A stretch of DNA of 61,470 nucleotides from CAZPXH01 sp964591085 (GCA_964591085.1 CAZPXH010000013.1:1-61470), one strand, 5' to 3'; shown: positions 8,492-17,881, numbered from the stretch's first letter. Notes: generated from the letters alone by a model not told the origin. A program made the numbers and translations.

Positions 8492-9277
8492 CTACCTGGC
8501 CGGCTGGGCCGCTGCCACCGCTGGCTGTGACATCGTTTGGGCCTGGCTGGCTTTGAGGCCCATTACTACCATCCAGACGTAGGCCAGGGTTTTCGGGATC
8601 ATGAGGGTGCCAGCTATAGGGTATGTCCCGGCAGCAAGCACTACCGGCGCGTAGAAGGCGAATGACAGCACAATCGCCAGCCACATGTTCCGGAAGGGGC
8701 CCGACTGGCGGACAGGTTCCCGCGCAAACAGCGCCACGGTTAGGCCTCCGAGCACCAGGAAAGGCAGATTTCGATAGATTCCCCAGGACAACGGTGGGTC
8801 CGCGCTCAGCCACTGGTTCTGTGGCATGAGCACCAGCGCAATCCGGATTGCCGCAAGCCCGTAAACCAGGGCTGCAAGCCAACGAGTTCGTGCAGCACCC
8901 GTCCAGCGCAGCCAGAACTCGTAGAGCATGACGTAGAAGACCGTCATTGTGACGGAAGTCACGAGTTTTCCGACGCCCAGGGCCGCAGCATTGGCATCCA
9001 TTCCCGTTGTCCACAGCGCGTAGATCCGCGGCAGAAGGTGGAAGGCGTCTCCAAAGCCCAGGATGATGGCCATGGCACCAAAGATTCGGAGACCAGAACC
9101 TTCGGATGCCCGCCGGAAGATGGAAACACCCAGAACGGTGACGGAGACCAGGTAGACGGGATGAAAGACCGTTTCAGCAATCGCCTGCATTTGTTCACCG
9201 TAATCGATGTAGTCAACTTTGTCTGGCGGTCCGGGTTGGTCCGGGGCGTTGCGCGCCGGCTGCGCAGGCTCCATCAT
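8492..9277 (-). CDS. seven-helix membrane protein of unknown function
   Basis: About 261 residues from ATG 9277 (alternative ATG 9274). After a soluble acidic N-terminal stretch (DKVDYIDYGEQMQ) come about seven hydrophobic segments, then an Ala/Gln/Pro-rich tail. Conserved-looking polar residues lie inside helices: HPVYL in the first, GFGDAFHLLPR in the second, PQNQW between helices, and TYPIAGTLMIPK near the end. I do not recognise the family. It is convergent with the permease (10 bases apart) and divergent from the toroid-like protein (21 bases), with which it may share regulation. Confidence 0.55.
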   Translation of the reverse strand: MMEPAQPARNAPDQPGPPDKVDYIDYGEQMQAIAETVFHPVYLVSVTVLGVSIFRRASEGSGLRIFGAMAIILGFGDAFHLLPRIYALWTTGMDANAAALGVGKLVTSVTMTVFYVMLYEFWLRWTGAARTRWLAALVYGLAAIRIALVLMPQNQWLSADPPLSWGIYRNLPFLVLGGLTVALFAREPVRQSGPFRNMWLAIVLSFAFYAPVVLAAGTYPIAGTLMIPKTLAYVWMVVMGLKASQAQTMSQPAVAAAQPAR

Positions 9278-9298
9278 GGCGCCTGCGGGAGGTGCTGC

Positions 9299-10483
9299 GT
9301 GAAGAAGGCTCTGATCATTGTTGCTGTGGTACTGCTGGTTCTGGTTGGTGGCTTCTTCCTGGCTGCCGCCTACTACCTGTATCCAGGTCCAGATGGCATA
9401 GCAGATGCTGACCTCAGCGCGCAGGCGGACCTCTCCCGGTTTGCCGCGCAAATACCGGGTGTGATTGAGCGGCATTATGATCCCGCCTTTCCCTTTGAGC
9501 CCCAGGACCTGCGTGGGCACTTCTCCATTGACGCCGGCGGGAGCGAGGATCTCTACGGAGCAGCGGATCTTGCCTACGTGCTGTGGATTACCGGAGAGCT
9601 GTACGACCGGACCTCCGCGGAGGGGCGCGCCGAGTGGGCCGCTGTAATCAACCAGTACCAGAACCCGGAGACCGGACTGTTTGACCAGGGGAATGACTCC
9701 GGGGAATCAGTACTGCACGCCACCGCGTTTGCAACGGCCGCGCTCAAGCTCCTCGGGCACAAGCCCGCCCATCCCCACCGCTGGGCGGAAGACATCTTTG
9801 GAAGCCCCGAGGGGATTGAGGCCTGGCTGGATTCCTTTGGCTGGAACCAGATCTGGTCCGGCTCTCACGACACGGGGGCCGCGGCCGCGGTCATTGATGC
9901 ACCGGAAGGTATATCCCTGCCACCGGATTGGGAGGAGTGGACGCTCACGGCGTTCACCGCTCGCCTGGATGAACGGACCGGCATGTGGAAGAACGGAGTC
10001 CTTGATCCCATCCTCAGGTTTCCTACCACCGTTGACCTCGGTGGGGCCGCGCACTTCTGGTGGATCTACGATCACCTTGCTGCGCCAATCCCGGAGGCGG
10101 AGACCGCAATCCGCTCCACGCTTCGTCTGCAGCGGGACACCGGCATCTGGGGTGCCCGTGTGTTCAACGGAGCCTTCCCGCAGGGCATAGACTTTGACGC
10201 GATCAACGGCTACCGGATCCTGCTTCCCTGGACCAGCCCGGAATTTCGGGAGGAAATGACGGATGAGATCCTTGCCTCAGTTGACCGCTACGCTGCTGCC
10301 CTGGAGTTCCACCTCAACCGCCCCGATTCGCTCACGGAACTCTACCGGGACAGCCACAAGCTGGTTGGCGTGCTCAACACCATAGCGGAGGTGGATGTCC
10401 TGTATCGCCAGCTCACCGGCCGCAGGAAGATCACCGGCATGCCGCAGTGGCGGAGTGCACTCACATTTGTAGCCTGGCAGTAG
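9299..10483 (+). CDS. membrane-anchored alpha/alpha-toroid-like protein
   Basis: 394 residues from GTG 9299, preceded by GGGAGG at a good distance. One N-terminal membrane anchor (residues about 4-24) is followed by a soluble domain. The soluble part has helix-pair repeats with NPETGLFDQGNDSGESVLHA, DERTGMWKNG and RDTGIWGARVFNG. That pattern recalls alpha/alpha-barrel proteins such as prenyltransferase-beta or terpene-cyclase-like folds (glycine plus aromatic after each repeat). No catalytic DxDD or zinc ligand set is clear. It probably faces the periplasm. The function is unknown; a glycan- or polyprenyl-linked role would be speculation. Confidence 0.6.
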   Translation: MKKALIIVAVVLLVLVGGFFLAAAYYLYPGPDGIADADLSAQADLSRFAAQIPGVIERHYDPAFPFEPQDLRGHFSIDAGGSEDLYGAADLAYVLWITGELYDRTSAEGRAEWAAVINQYQNPETGLFDQGNDSGESVLHATAFATAALKLLGHKPAHPHRWAEDIFGSPEGIEAWLDSFGWNQIWSGSHDTGAAAAVIDAPEGISLPPDWEEWTLTAFTARLDERTGMWKNGVLDPILRFPTTVDLGGAAHFWWIYDHLAAPIPEAETAIRSTLRLQRDTGIWGARVFNGAFPQGIDFDAINGYRILLPWTSPEFREEMTDEILASVDRYAAALEFHLNRPDSLTELYRDSHKLVGVLNTIAEVDVLYRQLTGRRKITGMPQWRSALTFVAWQ

Positions 10484-10595
10484 GCTCTGCGGCCTCTTTC
10501 TCAATGCCCCCTGCGAGCCCATCCGTCACAAAGCTGTCCACTGCTGCTTCCAGCTCCAAGCGCCCGGGAGCTCGTACGGTCCAGATGAACCTCAT
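10461..10595 (-). CDS. possible small protein
   Basis: A 44-codon frame starting MRFIWTVRAPGRLELEAAVD and ending LQM. It is downstream of another small minus-strand frame and overlaps the 3' end of the toroid-like gene by 23 bases. Composition is ordinary and no motif or strong ribosome site is visible. It is listed only because the gap between two larger genes holds no better explanation. Confidence 0.2.
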   Translation of the reverse strand: MRFIWTVRAPGRLELEAAVDSFVTDGLAGGIEKEAAEPTARLQM

Positions 10596-10611
10596 GCTCG
10601 CCACGCCGCCA

Positions 10612-10953
10612 TTATTCGTTTAGGGAACCTGCTCGCCGTTTTGGCGGAGATCTTCCGGCAGGAACTTCTGTTACCGGCGCCATTCCGGCTGGGATCCGGA
10701 GGATCCCGAATGGACAGCTGATGATGATCCGGTGCTGACCGTTGTCCCCACCGGTGAGTAGGGCCGGATCGTCTACAACTACGAGCATGCTGTAGCGGAT
10801 CCAGACCTCGGAACCAGCATCCTCTTTCTTTATATCGATGCACTGACCGGAGGAACCGTATTTGACGGTCATGGCGTGGACATCCTTCAAAATGGGGTTC
10901 CCATCTGGACCGGTACGCTGGACTTGCATCTGGCGATCCCGCGGCGATTCCAT
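10612..10953 (-). CDS. hypothetical protein
   Basis: A 113-residue frame from ATG 10953. It has a protein-like pattern: a polar start, then predicted strands (HAMTVKYG, WIRYSMLVVVDD, HRIIISCPFGILRIP) and a basic tail. Codon use resembles neighbouring genes. GCGGA lies about 8 bases upstream of the ATG. I do not recognise a family. It is divergent from the diguanylate cyclase, whose GTG start is 17 bases away. Opposite-strand reading is also partly open, so this call is tentative. Confidence 0.4.
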   Translation of the reverse strand: MESPRDRQMQVQRTGPDGNPILKDVHAMTVKYGSSGQCIDIKKEDAGSEVWIRYSMLVVVDDPALLTGGDNGQHRIIISCPFGILRIPAGMAPVTEVPAGRSPPKRRAGSLNE

Positions 10954-10970
10954 TACTGTTTCCGCAAGCC

Positions 10971-11873
10971 GTGCGTCCGATTGTTCTGGGCAAGAAGCAG
11001 ATTCCTATTCTGTTTGAAGCGGGCTTCTTCCTGGTGGACTTTGTAGCCGAAGACGGGTTTGCCAGTCAGGCGCTTCAGGCCTTGGGCTTTGCAGCCAGAG
11101 AACTCCGGGACGGCACCTACCAGGGACACATTCACCCCGATGATCTGCCCCGCTACACCGAACTCTGGGAACGATTTCACCGCGGTGAGTCCGATGAGCT
11201 GTTCTGCGAGTACCGTGTCCGGGGTGCTGACGGAGCCTGGCACTGGATCCAGACCACGGCGGTCATGGTGGAGCGTGGTCCTGATGGCGCGCTCGCCCAG
11301 GTCCTCGGACATGACCGAGACGTCACCTCCCAGTGGGAAACGGATCACAAGCTGAGAATGGAAGTCTCTGATCTGGAACGGGATGCTCTCACCGGCTTTC
11401 TTACCCGCCGCGCGTTTGAGCGGGATGCCGCTATACTCTGGCAGAGATCAAGTTCCGTTGCAGGAACAGGCGGGATCGCGTGTCAGTCCGTTGCCATCAT
11501 AGACATTGATGAGTTCAAGCAGGTCAACGACCGCTACGGTCACGCAACAGGGGATACCCTGATTCAGCGGATAGCAGCCGAGATCCGGGGCCAGGTCCGT
11601 GGGACCGATCTCCTTGGGCGCTTCGGCGGCGATGAGTTTGTCATCATCCTTCCGGATGCCGACTGCGAGGTAGCCTCAGAGATTGTAGATCGGGTCCGCA
11701 GCGCGGTTGCAGCAATTGTGATGGAAGGACTGAACCACTCTCCGAGCATCAGCATTGGCCTTGCCTCCGTCATTCCGCCAACACCCCTTCCGGATGCTCT
11801 GAAGGCGGCAGACGAAGCGCTGTACCGTGCCAAGCGCGCCGGGAGGAACCGGGTTGAGCCAGTGCAGTGCTGA
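10971..11873 (+). CDS. PAS-GGDEF diguanylate cyclase
   Basis: A 300-residue cytoplasmic protein. Residues about 15-120 form a PAS_3-type sensor domain ending in a PAC-like GHDRDVTSQ; a short linker helix follows. Residues about 135-295 form a GGDEF domain with an intact GGDEF (219-223). An RxxD inhibitory site (RGTD, 210-213) lies exactly five residues upstream. It should therefore make cyclic di-GMP from GTP and be feedback-inhibited. The DxD-like IIDIDEFKQVND block is also present. The start is GTG 10971; the first PAS strand is short, so a further upstream start is possible. The signal and ligand are unknown. Confidence 0.85.
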   Translation: MRPIVLGKKQIPILFEAGFFLVDFVAEDGFASQALQALGFAARELRDGTYQGHIHPDDLPRYTELWERFHRGESDELFCEYRVRGADGAWHWIQTTAVMVERGPDGALAQVLGHDRDVTSQWETDHKLRMEVSDLERDALTGFLTRRAFERDAAILWQRSSSVAGTGGIACQSVAIIDIDEFKQVNDRYGHATGDTLIQRIAAEIRGQVRGTDLLGRFGGDEFVIILPDADCEVASEIVDRVRSAVAAIVMEGLNHSPSISIGLASVIPPTPLPDALKAADEALYRAKRAGRNRVEPVQC

Positions 11874-11902
11874 GGCGTGCGGCCGCGTCCCCCCGAACAG
11901 CT

Positions 11903-13519
11903 CTATCGCCCTCCGCTGATCTCTCCGTCAAAGCCGAGGAAGCCCGGCATGACCGCGAGGAACTGCTTATTGATGCCTTCAATCTCCGCCACCATCCGGC
12001 GGGGATCCGTGGTGAGGGCCGGGAGCGCCGCGTAGGGGGAGGCCTGACCCCCTCCACCTCCCAGGATGCGGTTCAGCAGGCTTCTCCTGCGCTGCGGAAG
12101 GAACTGCACAGCAAGGGACTGGGTATTGAGCGTGTTCTTCACCCAGGTGAGGGCAGCGTTGAGTCCTCCAAGCTCATGGACCAGACCGACCTCCTTGGCA
12201 TCCACGCCGGCAAACACATGACCCTCTCCCAGTTCATGGACCGCTGCATCGCTGAGACCCGTGATGGATGAGACCCGCTCCCGGAACATTCCGTAGAGAT
12301 CCATGATGTTGTCCATCAGCAGCTTGCGTTCGGTTTCGGTAAGGTCACGGAAGATGGAATCGGAGTCGGCGAACTCACCGGTCTTCACCGTTGAGTGCGT
12401 TATGCCGTGGGATGCCAAGAACTCTGCCAGATTGAAGTGGATGTTGATGACCCCGATGGATCCGGTGACGCTGGTGCGTTCGGCAAAGACCTTCTCCGCC
12501 TGGGTGGAAATCCAGTATCCGCCCGATCCGGCAACGGCACCCATGGACACCACCACCGGTTTCTTCGCCTTCAGACGCCCTAGCTCGCGCGCGATGTCCT
12601 CTGAGGCGATTGCCGAACCTCCCCCGGAATTGACCCGGAACACAACGGCCTTCACCGACTTGTCCTTCACCAGGGAGCGGATTACCGGCACGTAGTCACT
12701 GGAGCCGATCATCTGACCAAACAGCTGACTGTTCTGGTTGTGGCCGTCCCTGATTCCTCCTTCAAAAACCAGGACTGCCACCTTCGTCCCCCTGCCGGCC
12801 TTCAGGGACGGCTTGAGGCGCTTCAGCGGCTTGTTCCTGGCCTCGCGGAGTTCGGCCACCAGATCGTCCAGGCTGCCTTCCCGGCTGGCCCAGCCCTGTT
12901 CAACGGCATGGCGGGCATAGACAATCGCTGCATTCCGGAGGGCAGCAACTTCTTCAGGGCTTTTTCCGTAACCCTCGGCGATAACCGCCTCGTTTTCCCG
13001 GACAACCGCATCTGAGATCGCCTGGTACTGCTTCCGGTTGTGCTCGTCGATGGAGGAAACGCGGAAGCTGTCACCCGCGGATTTGTACCGTCCGATTCGG
13101 ATTACCTCCGCGCGGATATCGTGCTTGTCCATCAGATTCTTGAAGAAGCGGAATGTCCGGCTCATGCCCACATGGGTGATGCTGCCAAGGGGATGGATGA
13201 CCCGTTGCTGGCAGATGGATGCGAGAACCAACTCACTCATGCCGTACTGCCGGGCATAGAAGATCAAGGTCTTGCCCGCATCCCGCAGACGTTGCAGCTG
13301 ATCCCGGATGGAAAGGGCGCCGGAAAGCATGCCGGTGTTGAAATCCAGCTCACAATTCACCAACACTGTATCCACGCGGCGCTTTGCAATCAGCCGGGTC
13401 ACTGCGGTGTACAGCTCATCGTGGCGGAACCGGGGTGTGGCGGTGATGCTGCTCAGGAGACCTCCGGTCTGGGCGCCGGTCTCAGAGAAGGTTCCGGTCA
13501 GGTCAAGCTGGAAATACAT
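11903..13519 (-). CDS. sppA: signal peptide peptidase SppA (S49)
   Basis: 538 residues with two tandem S49 modules, the long SppA form. The catalytic dyad is visible: general-base Lys146 in IGRYKSAGDSF and nucleophile Ser332 in GAVAGSGGYWIS. GSIGV follows, along with the ClpP-like glycine stretch RVNSGGGSA. SppA degrades cleaved signal peptides at the inner membrane. No strong N-terminal transmembrane helix is seen, so this form may be cytosolic or peripheral. GGAAGGAG precedes the ATG at 13519. It is divergent from the glycosyltransferase gene. Confidence 0.85.
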   Translation of the reverse strand: MYFQLDLTGTFSETGAQTGGLLSSITATPRFRHDELYTAVTRLIAKRRVDTVLVNCELDFNTGMLSGALSIRDQLQRLRDAGKTLIFYARQYGMSELVLASICQQRVIHPLGSITHVGMSRTFRFFKNLMDKHDIRAEVIRIGRYKSAGDSFRVSSIDEHNRKQYQAISDAVVRENEAVIAEGYGKSPEEVAALRNAAIVYARHAVEQGWASREGSLDDLVAELREARNKPLKRLKPSLKAGRGTKVAVLVFEGGIRDGHNQNSQLFGQMIGSSDYVPVIRSLVKDKSVKAVVFRVNSGGGSAIASEDIARELGRLKAKKPVVVSMGAVAGSGGYWISTQAEKVFAERTSVTGSIGVINIHFNLAEFLASHGITHSTVKTGEFADSDSIFRDLTETERKLLMDNIMDLYGMFRERVSSITGLSDAAVHELGEGHVFAGVDAKEVGLVHELGGLNAALTWVKNTLNTQSLAVQFLPQRRRSLLNRILGGGGGQASPYAALPALTTDPRRMVAEIEGINKQFLAVMPGFLGFDGEISGGR

Positions 13520-13704
13520 GGTGTTCTCCTTCCAGGTTCGCAGCCCCGCCGATCCAAGAACTCGGCGGCGGGATTCCTTACTGTATCCGACGGTTCCCGA
13601 CTTGTACGAACCTACAGCGACTCCCCCCGCGGATCTGCCAAAGCCAGTTCCAGCAGTCTGTCATAGGGATGCACGGGCGGCCTCCTCTCCGACATCATGG
13701 TGCC
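13520..13704. other. divergent intergenic region with hairpin
   Basis: The gap between sppA and the glycosyltransferase gene. It holds an inverted repeat CCGCCGA...TCGGCGG (13546-13552 and 13562-13568) in the probable sppA leader, and an unsupported 28-codon minus-strand frame (13612-13698). Promoters for both genes must lie here, but I cannot assign boxes. Confidence 0.3.
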
Positions 13705-14805
13705 ATGAAGCTGCTGTTCCTGGAGCCCTTTGCCGGCGAATCCCACCTCCAGGTTGCCCGCGGCTTTGCGCGCCACAGCCGGCACCAGGTTGATCTGGTG
13801 ACCATGCCGGACCGCTTCTGGAAGTGGCGCATGCGGGGCGCGGCCCTGCACTTTGCGCAGCGGGTGGACCCTCGACCCTACGATGCCATCATCGCCTCAG
13901 ACATGATGGGAATTGCAGACCTGAAGGCGCTCTGGTCCGGGCGCTGCGGACCCATCATCTGCTACAACCATGAGACCCAGCTCTCCTACCCCGCGCCCCA
14001 GGAGTCAGAGGCGGACCTTCACTTTGGGTTCACCAACATCACCAGCTGCCTGGCCGCGGACGAGGTCTGGTTCAACAGCGCCTTTCACCGGGACAGCTTC
14101 CTTGCCGGGCTTCCAGGCTTCCTCCGCCGAATGCCGGACCATCGGCCCAGCTGGGTCATTGACGCCATTGCCAGCCGCTCCCGCGTGGTCTATCCCGGGA
14201 TTGATCCACCGGCCAACACGTCCGCAGGCGGTGTGCGGGGAGACAGCCACTCAGCTCCCGTGATCCTGTGGAACCATCGCTGGGAGTTTGACAAGCAGCC
14301 CGAGCTATTCTTCAGGGCGATAGACGAGCTGGCAGAGCGTGGTCTGGACTTCCAGCTTGCGGTCCTTGGCGAGTCCAGTCAGGTGAGACCCACCGTCTTT
14401 GAGGACGCGCGGGAGAGACACGCCAACCGTATCCTGCACTGGGGCTATATCGAGGATCGCGCCGACTACCAGCGTATCCTCTTGCGGGCCGATCTGGTTG
14501 TCAGCTGTGCCATCCAGGAGAACTTTGGCATCTCGGTGATGGAGGCGGTAGCCGCCGGAGCCGTGCCGGTGCTCCCCAATCGCCTGGCCTATCCGGAACT
14601 CTTCCCGCCCCAGCGCTTCCCCGGCACCTGCTATCACACAGACGCAGACCTGCCGGATGCTATTGCACGGGCCCTGGTTCAGGTTGCCGCAGCAAGGACA
14701 CAAGGAGGGGAGGGACTTGCAGCGGCGCTCCGGGAGCACGCCCTGGCGTTTGCCTGGGACCAACGAGTTTCAGAGTGGGACGCGGGCGTGGAGCGCTTGA
14801 TTTAA
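13705..14805 (+). CDS. tRNA-queuosine alpha-mannosyltransferase-like glycosyltransferase
   Basis: 366 residues from ATG 13705; an in-frame ATG at 13669 adds 12 unlikely residues. The first 170 residues match the DUF3524 domain of GTDC1/QTMAN: LLFLEPFAGESH, MPDRFWKWRMRGAALHFA, IIASDMMGIADLKAL, HETQLSYP, LHFGFTNITS and WFNSAFHRDSFL. A GT4-like C-terminal half follows, with NHRWEFDKQPE and the ENFGISVMEAVAAG donor-site motif. The animal enzyme transfers mannose from GDP-mannose to queuosine in tRNA-Asp. The same reaction is inferred here and not shown. It could act on another cyclitol. Confidence 0.75.
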   Translation: MKLLFLEPFAGESHLQVARGFARHSRHQVDLVTMPDRFWKWRMRGAALHFAQRVDPRPYDAIIASDMMGIADLKALWSGRCGPIICYNHETQLSYPAPQESEADLHFGFTNITSCLAADEVWFNSAFHRDSFLAGLPGFLRRMPDHRPSWVIDAIASRSRVVYPGIDPPANTSAGGVRGDSHSAPVILWNHRWEFDKQPELFFRAIDELAERGLDFQLAVLGESSQVRPTVFEDARERHANRILHWGYIEDRADYQRILLRADLVVSCAIQENFGISVMEAVAAGAVPVLPNRLAYPELFPPQRFPGTCYHTDADLPDAIARALVQVAAARTQGGEGLAAALREHALAFAWDQRVSEWDAGVERLI

Positions 14806-14880
14806 TCCAGTCTAAAATGATAAGGAAAGTGAGATCGCTACCCGGCACTGAGCGATACACCACCACCCAGGGGTAACACC

Positions 14881-17142
14881 ATGGACACCATACAGACTTC
14901 TCAGGGCGGCGGATCGGCGCCTGCGCACATGTTTGCGCACGGTTCCTGGACTGACCGCATAGACCTCCGGGACTTCATCCAGCGCAACTATCAGCCCTAC
15001 CTGGGTGATGCCAGCTTCCTTCAGGGTCCAAGCGAGGCCACGCGCGAGCTGTGGGAACACGTCCGCGAACTCCTGCGCCGTGAGATTGAGGCCGGTGGAA
15101 CCCTGGACGTGGACGCGTCCACAGTCGGTGGAATCACATCCCACGGGCCCGGCTATATTCGAAAGGATCTGGAACGGGTAGTAGGACTGCAGACGGATGC
15201 CCCGCTCCGTAGGGCGGTACTGCCGTACGGCGGAATCCGCATGGCACAGGCGGCGTGCAAGGCTTACGGGTTTGAGTTGGACTCCCGGATCTCCGGGGTC
15301 TTTGAGCAGTACCGCAAGACCCACAACGACGGAGTGTTTGACGCTTACACCCCGGAAATGAAAGCCGCCCGCAAGGCGGGAATCATCACCGGTCTGCCGG
15401 ACGCCTACGGGCGCGGGCGGATCATCGGCGATTACCGCCGTGTTGCGTTGTACGGCCTTTCCCGCCTGATTGCAGACAAGCAGGAGCAGCTGGAGAGCCT
15501 GGACGTCGGGTCCATGTCAGACGAGGTCATCCGTTCACGGGAAGAAATCTCTGAGCAGATTCGCGCCCTCCACGAGCTTGCGGAACTCGGGGATTCCCAC
15601 GGCTTTGACTTGCGCGTGCCGGCATCCAACGCGCGGGAAGCGGTGCAGTGGACCTACTTTGCCTACCTCGCCGCTGTCAAGGAACAGAATGGTGCTGCAA
15701 TGAGCCTCGGCCGGGTTTCTTCCTTCCTGGACATATTCATTGAGCATGACCTGGCAGACGGCACGCTGACGGAGATTGATGCGCAGGAACTCATTGACCA
15801 TTTTGTGATGAAGCTCCGGCTTGTCCGATTCCTTCGGACTCCGGACTACAACGAGCTGTTTTCCGGGGACCCCACCTGGGTGACCGAGGTCATCGGAGGG
15901 ATGGGAACCGACGGTCGGACTCTGGTGACCCGGACGAGCTATCGATTCCTGCAGACTCTTTATAACCTTGGTCCGGCACCGGAGCCCAACCTCACCATCC
16001 TGTGGTCTCGCAATCTGCCGCAGCCCTTCAAGGACTTTGTGGCACAGGTATCCATTGATACCTCAAGCCTGCAGTACGAGAACGATGATCTGATGCGCAA
16101 CTACTGGGGGGACGACTACGGGATTGCCTGCTGTGTGTCCGCCATGCGGATTGGCAAGCAGATGCAGTTCTTTGGCGCTCGCTGCAATCTTGCCAAGGCA
16201 CTGCTATACGCCCTCAACGGAGGCCGGGACGAGAAGTCCGGCGTGCAGGTGGGTCCGCGCTTTGAGCCCATCCTCGGAGATGTCCTGGACTACCAGGAAG
16301 TCATGGCCAAGTTTGACTTTTTCCTGGACTGGATTGCGCGCCTGTACATCAACGCACTCAACGCCATCCACTACATGCACGACAAGTACAGCTACGAGCG
16401 GATCCAGATGGCGCTGCACGACCGGGATGTCCTGCGGACCATGGCCTGCGGCATTGCCGGGCTGTCCGTGTGCGCGGACTCCCTGTCCGCTATCAAGTAC
16501 GCAACTGTTCGCCCCCTTCGGGACGAAAACGGCACCATTGTGGACTTCCAGACGGAGGGCGAGTTCCCGGCCTTTGGCAACAACGACGACCGCGTGGACA
16601 GCATTGCAGCCGATCTGGTTGAACGCTTCATGAAGAAGCTGGAGAAAAATCCAACCTACCGGGGCTCCAAGGCTACCCAGTCCGTCCTTACCATCACCTC
16701 GAACGTCGTTTACGGAACCAAGACCGGAAACACCCCGGATGGTCGGCGAGCCGGCGAGCCCTTTGCGCCGGGAGCCAACCCCATGCATGGCCGGGACGAG
16801 CGCGGTGCCCTGGCCTCCATGGCGAGCGTCGCGAAGCTTCCATACGAGTATGCGCAGGACGGCGTGTCCTACACCTTCAGCATTGAGCCCGGCTCCCTTG
16901 GCATGACACCAGAAGACCGCGTGAACAACCTTCGGGGCCTCCTGGATGGCTACTTTGGGCAGGCAGGCCACCACATCAACGTGAACGTCCTGAGCCGTGA
17001 TCTCCTGATTGATGCCATGGAGCACCCGGAGCAGTACCCGGACCTGACCATCCGCGTCAGCGGCTACGCCGTGCACTTCGTGAAGCTCACCCGGGAGCAG
17101 CAGCTGGATGTCATCAACCGGACCTTCCACGGGAAGCTCTGA
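14881..17142 (+). CDS. pflB: pyruvate formate-lyase (formate C-acetyltransferase)
   Basis: 753 residues, close to the 760 of the E. coli enzyme. The adjacent catalytic cysteines C417-C418 (YGIACCVSAMRIG) and the glycyl-radical loop RVSGYAVHF (radical Gly728) are both present. The double cysteine separates true PFL from glycerol or choline lyases of the same family. It converts pyruvate and CoA to acetyl-CoA and formate under anoxic conditions. A CAGGGG ribosome site precedes the ATG. The activating enzyme starts one base after the stop, so both are made from one transcript. Confidence 0.95.
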   Translation: MDTIQTSQGGGSAPAHMFAHGSWTDRIDLRDFIQRNYQPYLGDASFLQGPSEATRELWEHVRELLRREIEAGGTLDVDASTVGGITSHGPGYIRKDLERVVGLQTDAPLRRAVLPYGGIRMAQAACKAYGFELDSRISGVFEQYRKTHNDGVFDAYTPEMKAARKAGIITGLPDAYGRGRIIGDYRRVALYGLSRLIADKQEQLESLDVGSMSDEVIRSREEISEQIRALHELAELGDSHGFDLRVPASNAREAVQWTYFAYLAAVKEQNGAAMSLGRVSSFLDIFIEHDLADGTLTEIDAQELIDHFVMKLRLVRFLRTPDYNELFSGDPTWVTEVIGGMGTDGRTLVTRTSYRFLQTLYNLGPAPEPNLTILWSRNLPQPFKDFVAQVSIDTSSLQYENDDLMRNYWGDDYGIACCVSAMRIGKQMQFFGARCNLAKALLYALNGGRDEKSGVQVGPRFEPILGDVLDYQEVMAKFDFFLDWIARLYINALNAIHYMHDKYSYERIQMALHDRDVLRTMACGIAGLSVCADSLSAIKYATVRPLRDENGTIVDFQTEGEFPAFGNNDDRVDSIAADLVERFMKKLEKNPTYRGSKATQSVLTITSNVVYGTKTGNTPDGRRAGEPFAPGANPMHGRDERGALASMASVAKLPYEYAQDGVSYTFSIEPGSLGMTPEDRVNNLRGLLDGYFGQAGHHINVNVLSRDLLIDAMEHPEQYPDLTIRVSGYAVHFVKLTREQQLDVINRTFHGKL

Positions 17143-17143
17143 G

Positions 17144-17881
17144 ATGACCGGCCGAATTCATTCGGTCGAGACGATGGGAACCCTGGAGGGACCGGGCCTG
17201 CGCTACGTGCTCTTTCTCCAGGGTTGTCCCTTGCGCTGCAAGTTCTGCCACAACCCGGACACCTGGGCGCGAAGCGGAGGAACCGAGCGCAGCGTGCGAG
17301 ACATCATCTCCGATGTGAGGCGATATCGGAGCTTCCTGCATTCGTCCGGTGGAGGCGTGACCGTCACCGGGGGAGAGCCCTTACTCCAGGCGGGATTTGT
17401 GGCCGAGCTGTTTGCAGCGCTGCAAAAGGACGGGTTCCACACCGCGCTGGACACCTCCGGCTTTGCGGATCTCAGCGCGGAGGTCAGCGAGGTCTTGAAG
17501 CACACGGACCTGCTTCTGCTGGATCTGAAACACAGCGACATCTCCGCCCACCGTGAGCTCACTGGGGTAGCCCCGGAGCGGATCTGGGCCTTTGCCCGAC
17601 GTGCGGGGGAAATGGGAATCACAATCTGGGTTCGCCACGTGCTTGTGCCGGGACACACCATGCAGCGGGAGACTACGCAGGCAATGGCGGGCCTCATTGC
17701 CGGCCTCCCGGGCGTGGAGCGTGTTGACCTGCTCCCCTACCACGAGCTGGGCAGGCACAAGTGGGAGGTTTTGGGAATGCAGTATCCCCTGCCGGACGTG
17801 AAGCCTCCCGCGCAGGAAGACGTCCGCGCCGCGCGGCAGATCCTGTCAGACGCGGGCCTTCCGGTTACGCCAGTGGGCTGA
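17144..17881 (+). CDS. pflA: pyruvate formate-lyase activating enzyme
   Basis: A 245-residue radical SAM protein. The iron-sulfur cluster motif CxxxCxxC is C28, C32 and C35 (GCPLRCKFCHNPDTW); TVTGGEPLLQ is the GGE motif that binds SAM. It generates the glycyl radical on Gly728 of PflB. The ATG at 17144 follows the pflB stop by one base, which favours this start over an upstream in-frame one. Length and layout match E. coli PflA with no odd features. Confidence 0.95.
   Translation: MTGRIHSVETMGTLEGPGLRYVLFLQGCPLRCKFCHNPDTWARSGGTERSVRDIISDVRRYRSFLHSSGGGVTVTGGEPLLQAGFVAELFAALQKDGFHTALDTSGFADLSAEVSEVLKHTDLLLLDLKHSDISAHRELTGVAPERIWAFARRAGEMGITIWVRHVLVPGHTMQRETTQAMAGLIAGLPGVERVDLLPYHELGRHKWEVLGMQYPLPDVKPPAQEDVRAARQILSDAGLPVTPVG

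Noticed and set aside
14881..17142. Glycerol or choline lyase instead of pyruvate formate-lyase
   Set aside because: Adjacent catalytic cysteines C417-C418 and the partner PflA identify true PFL.
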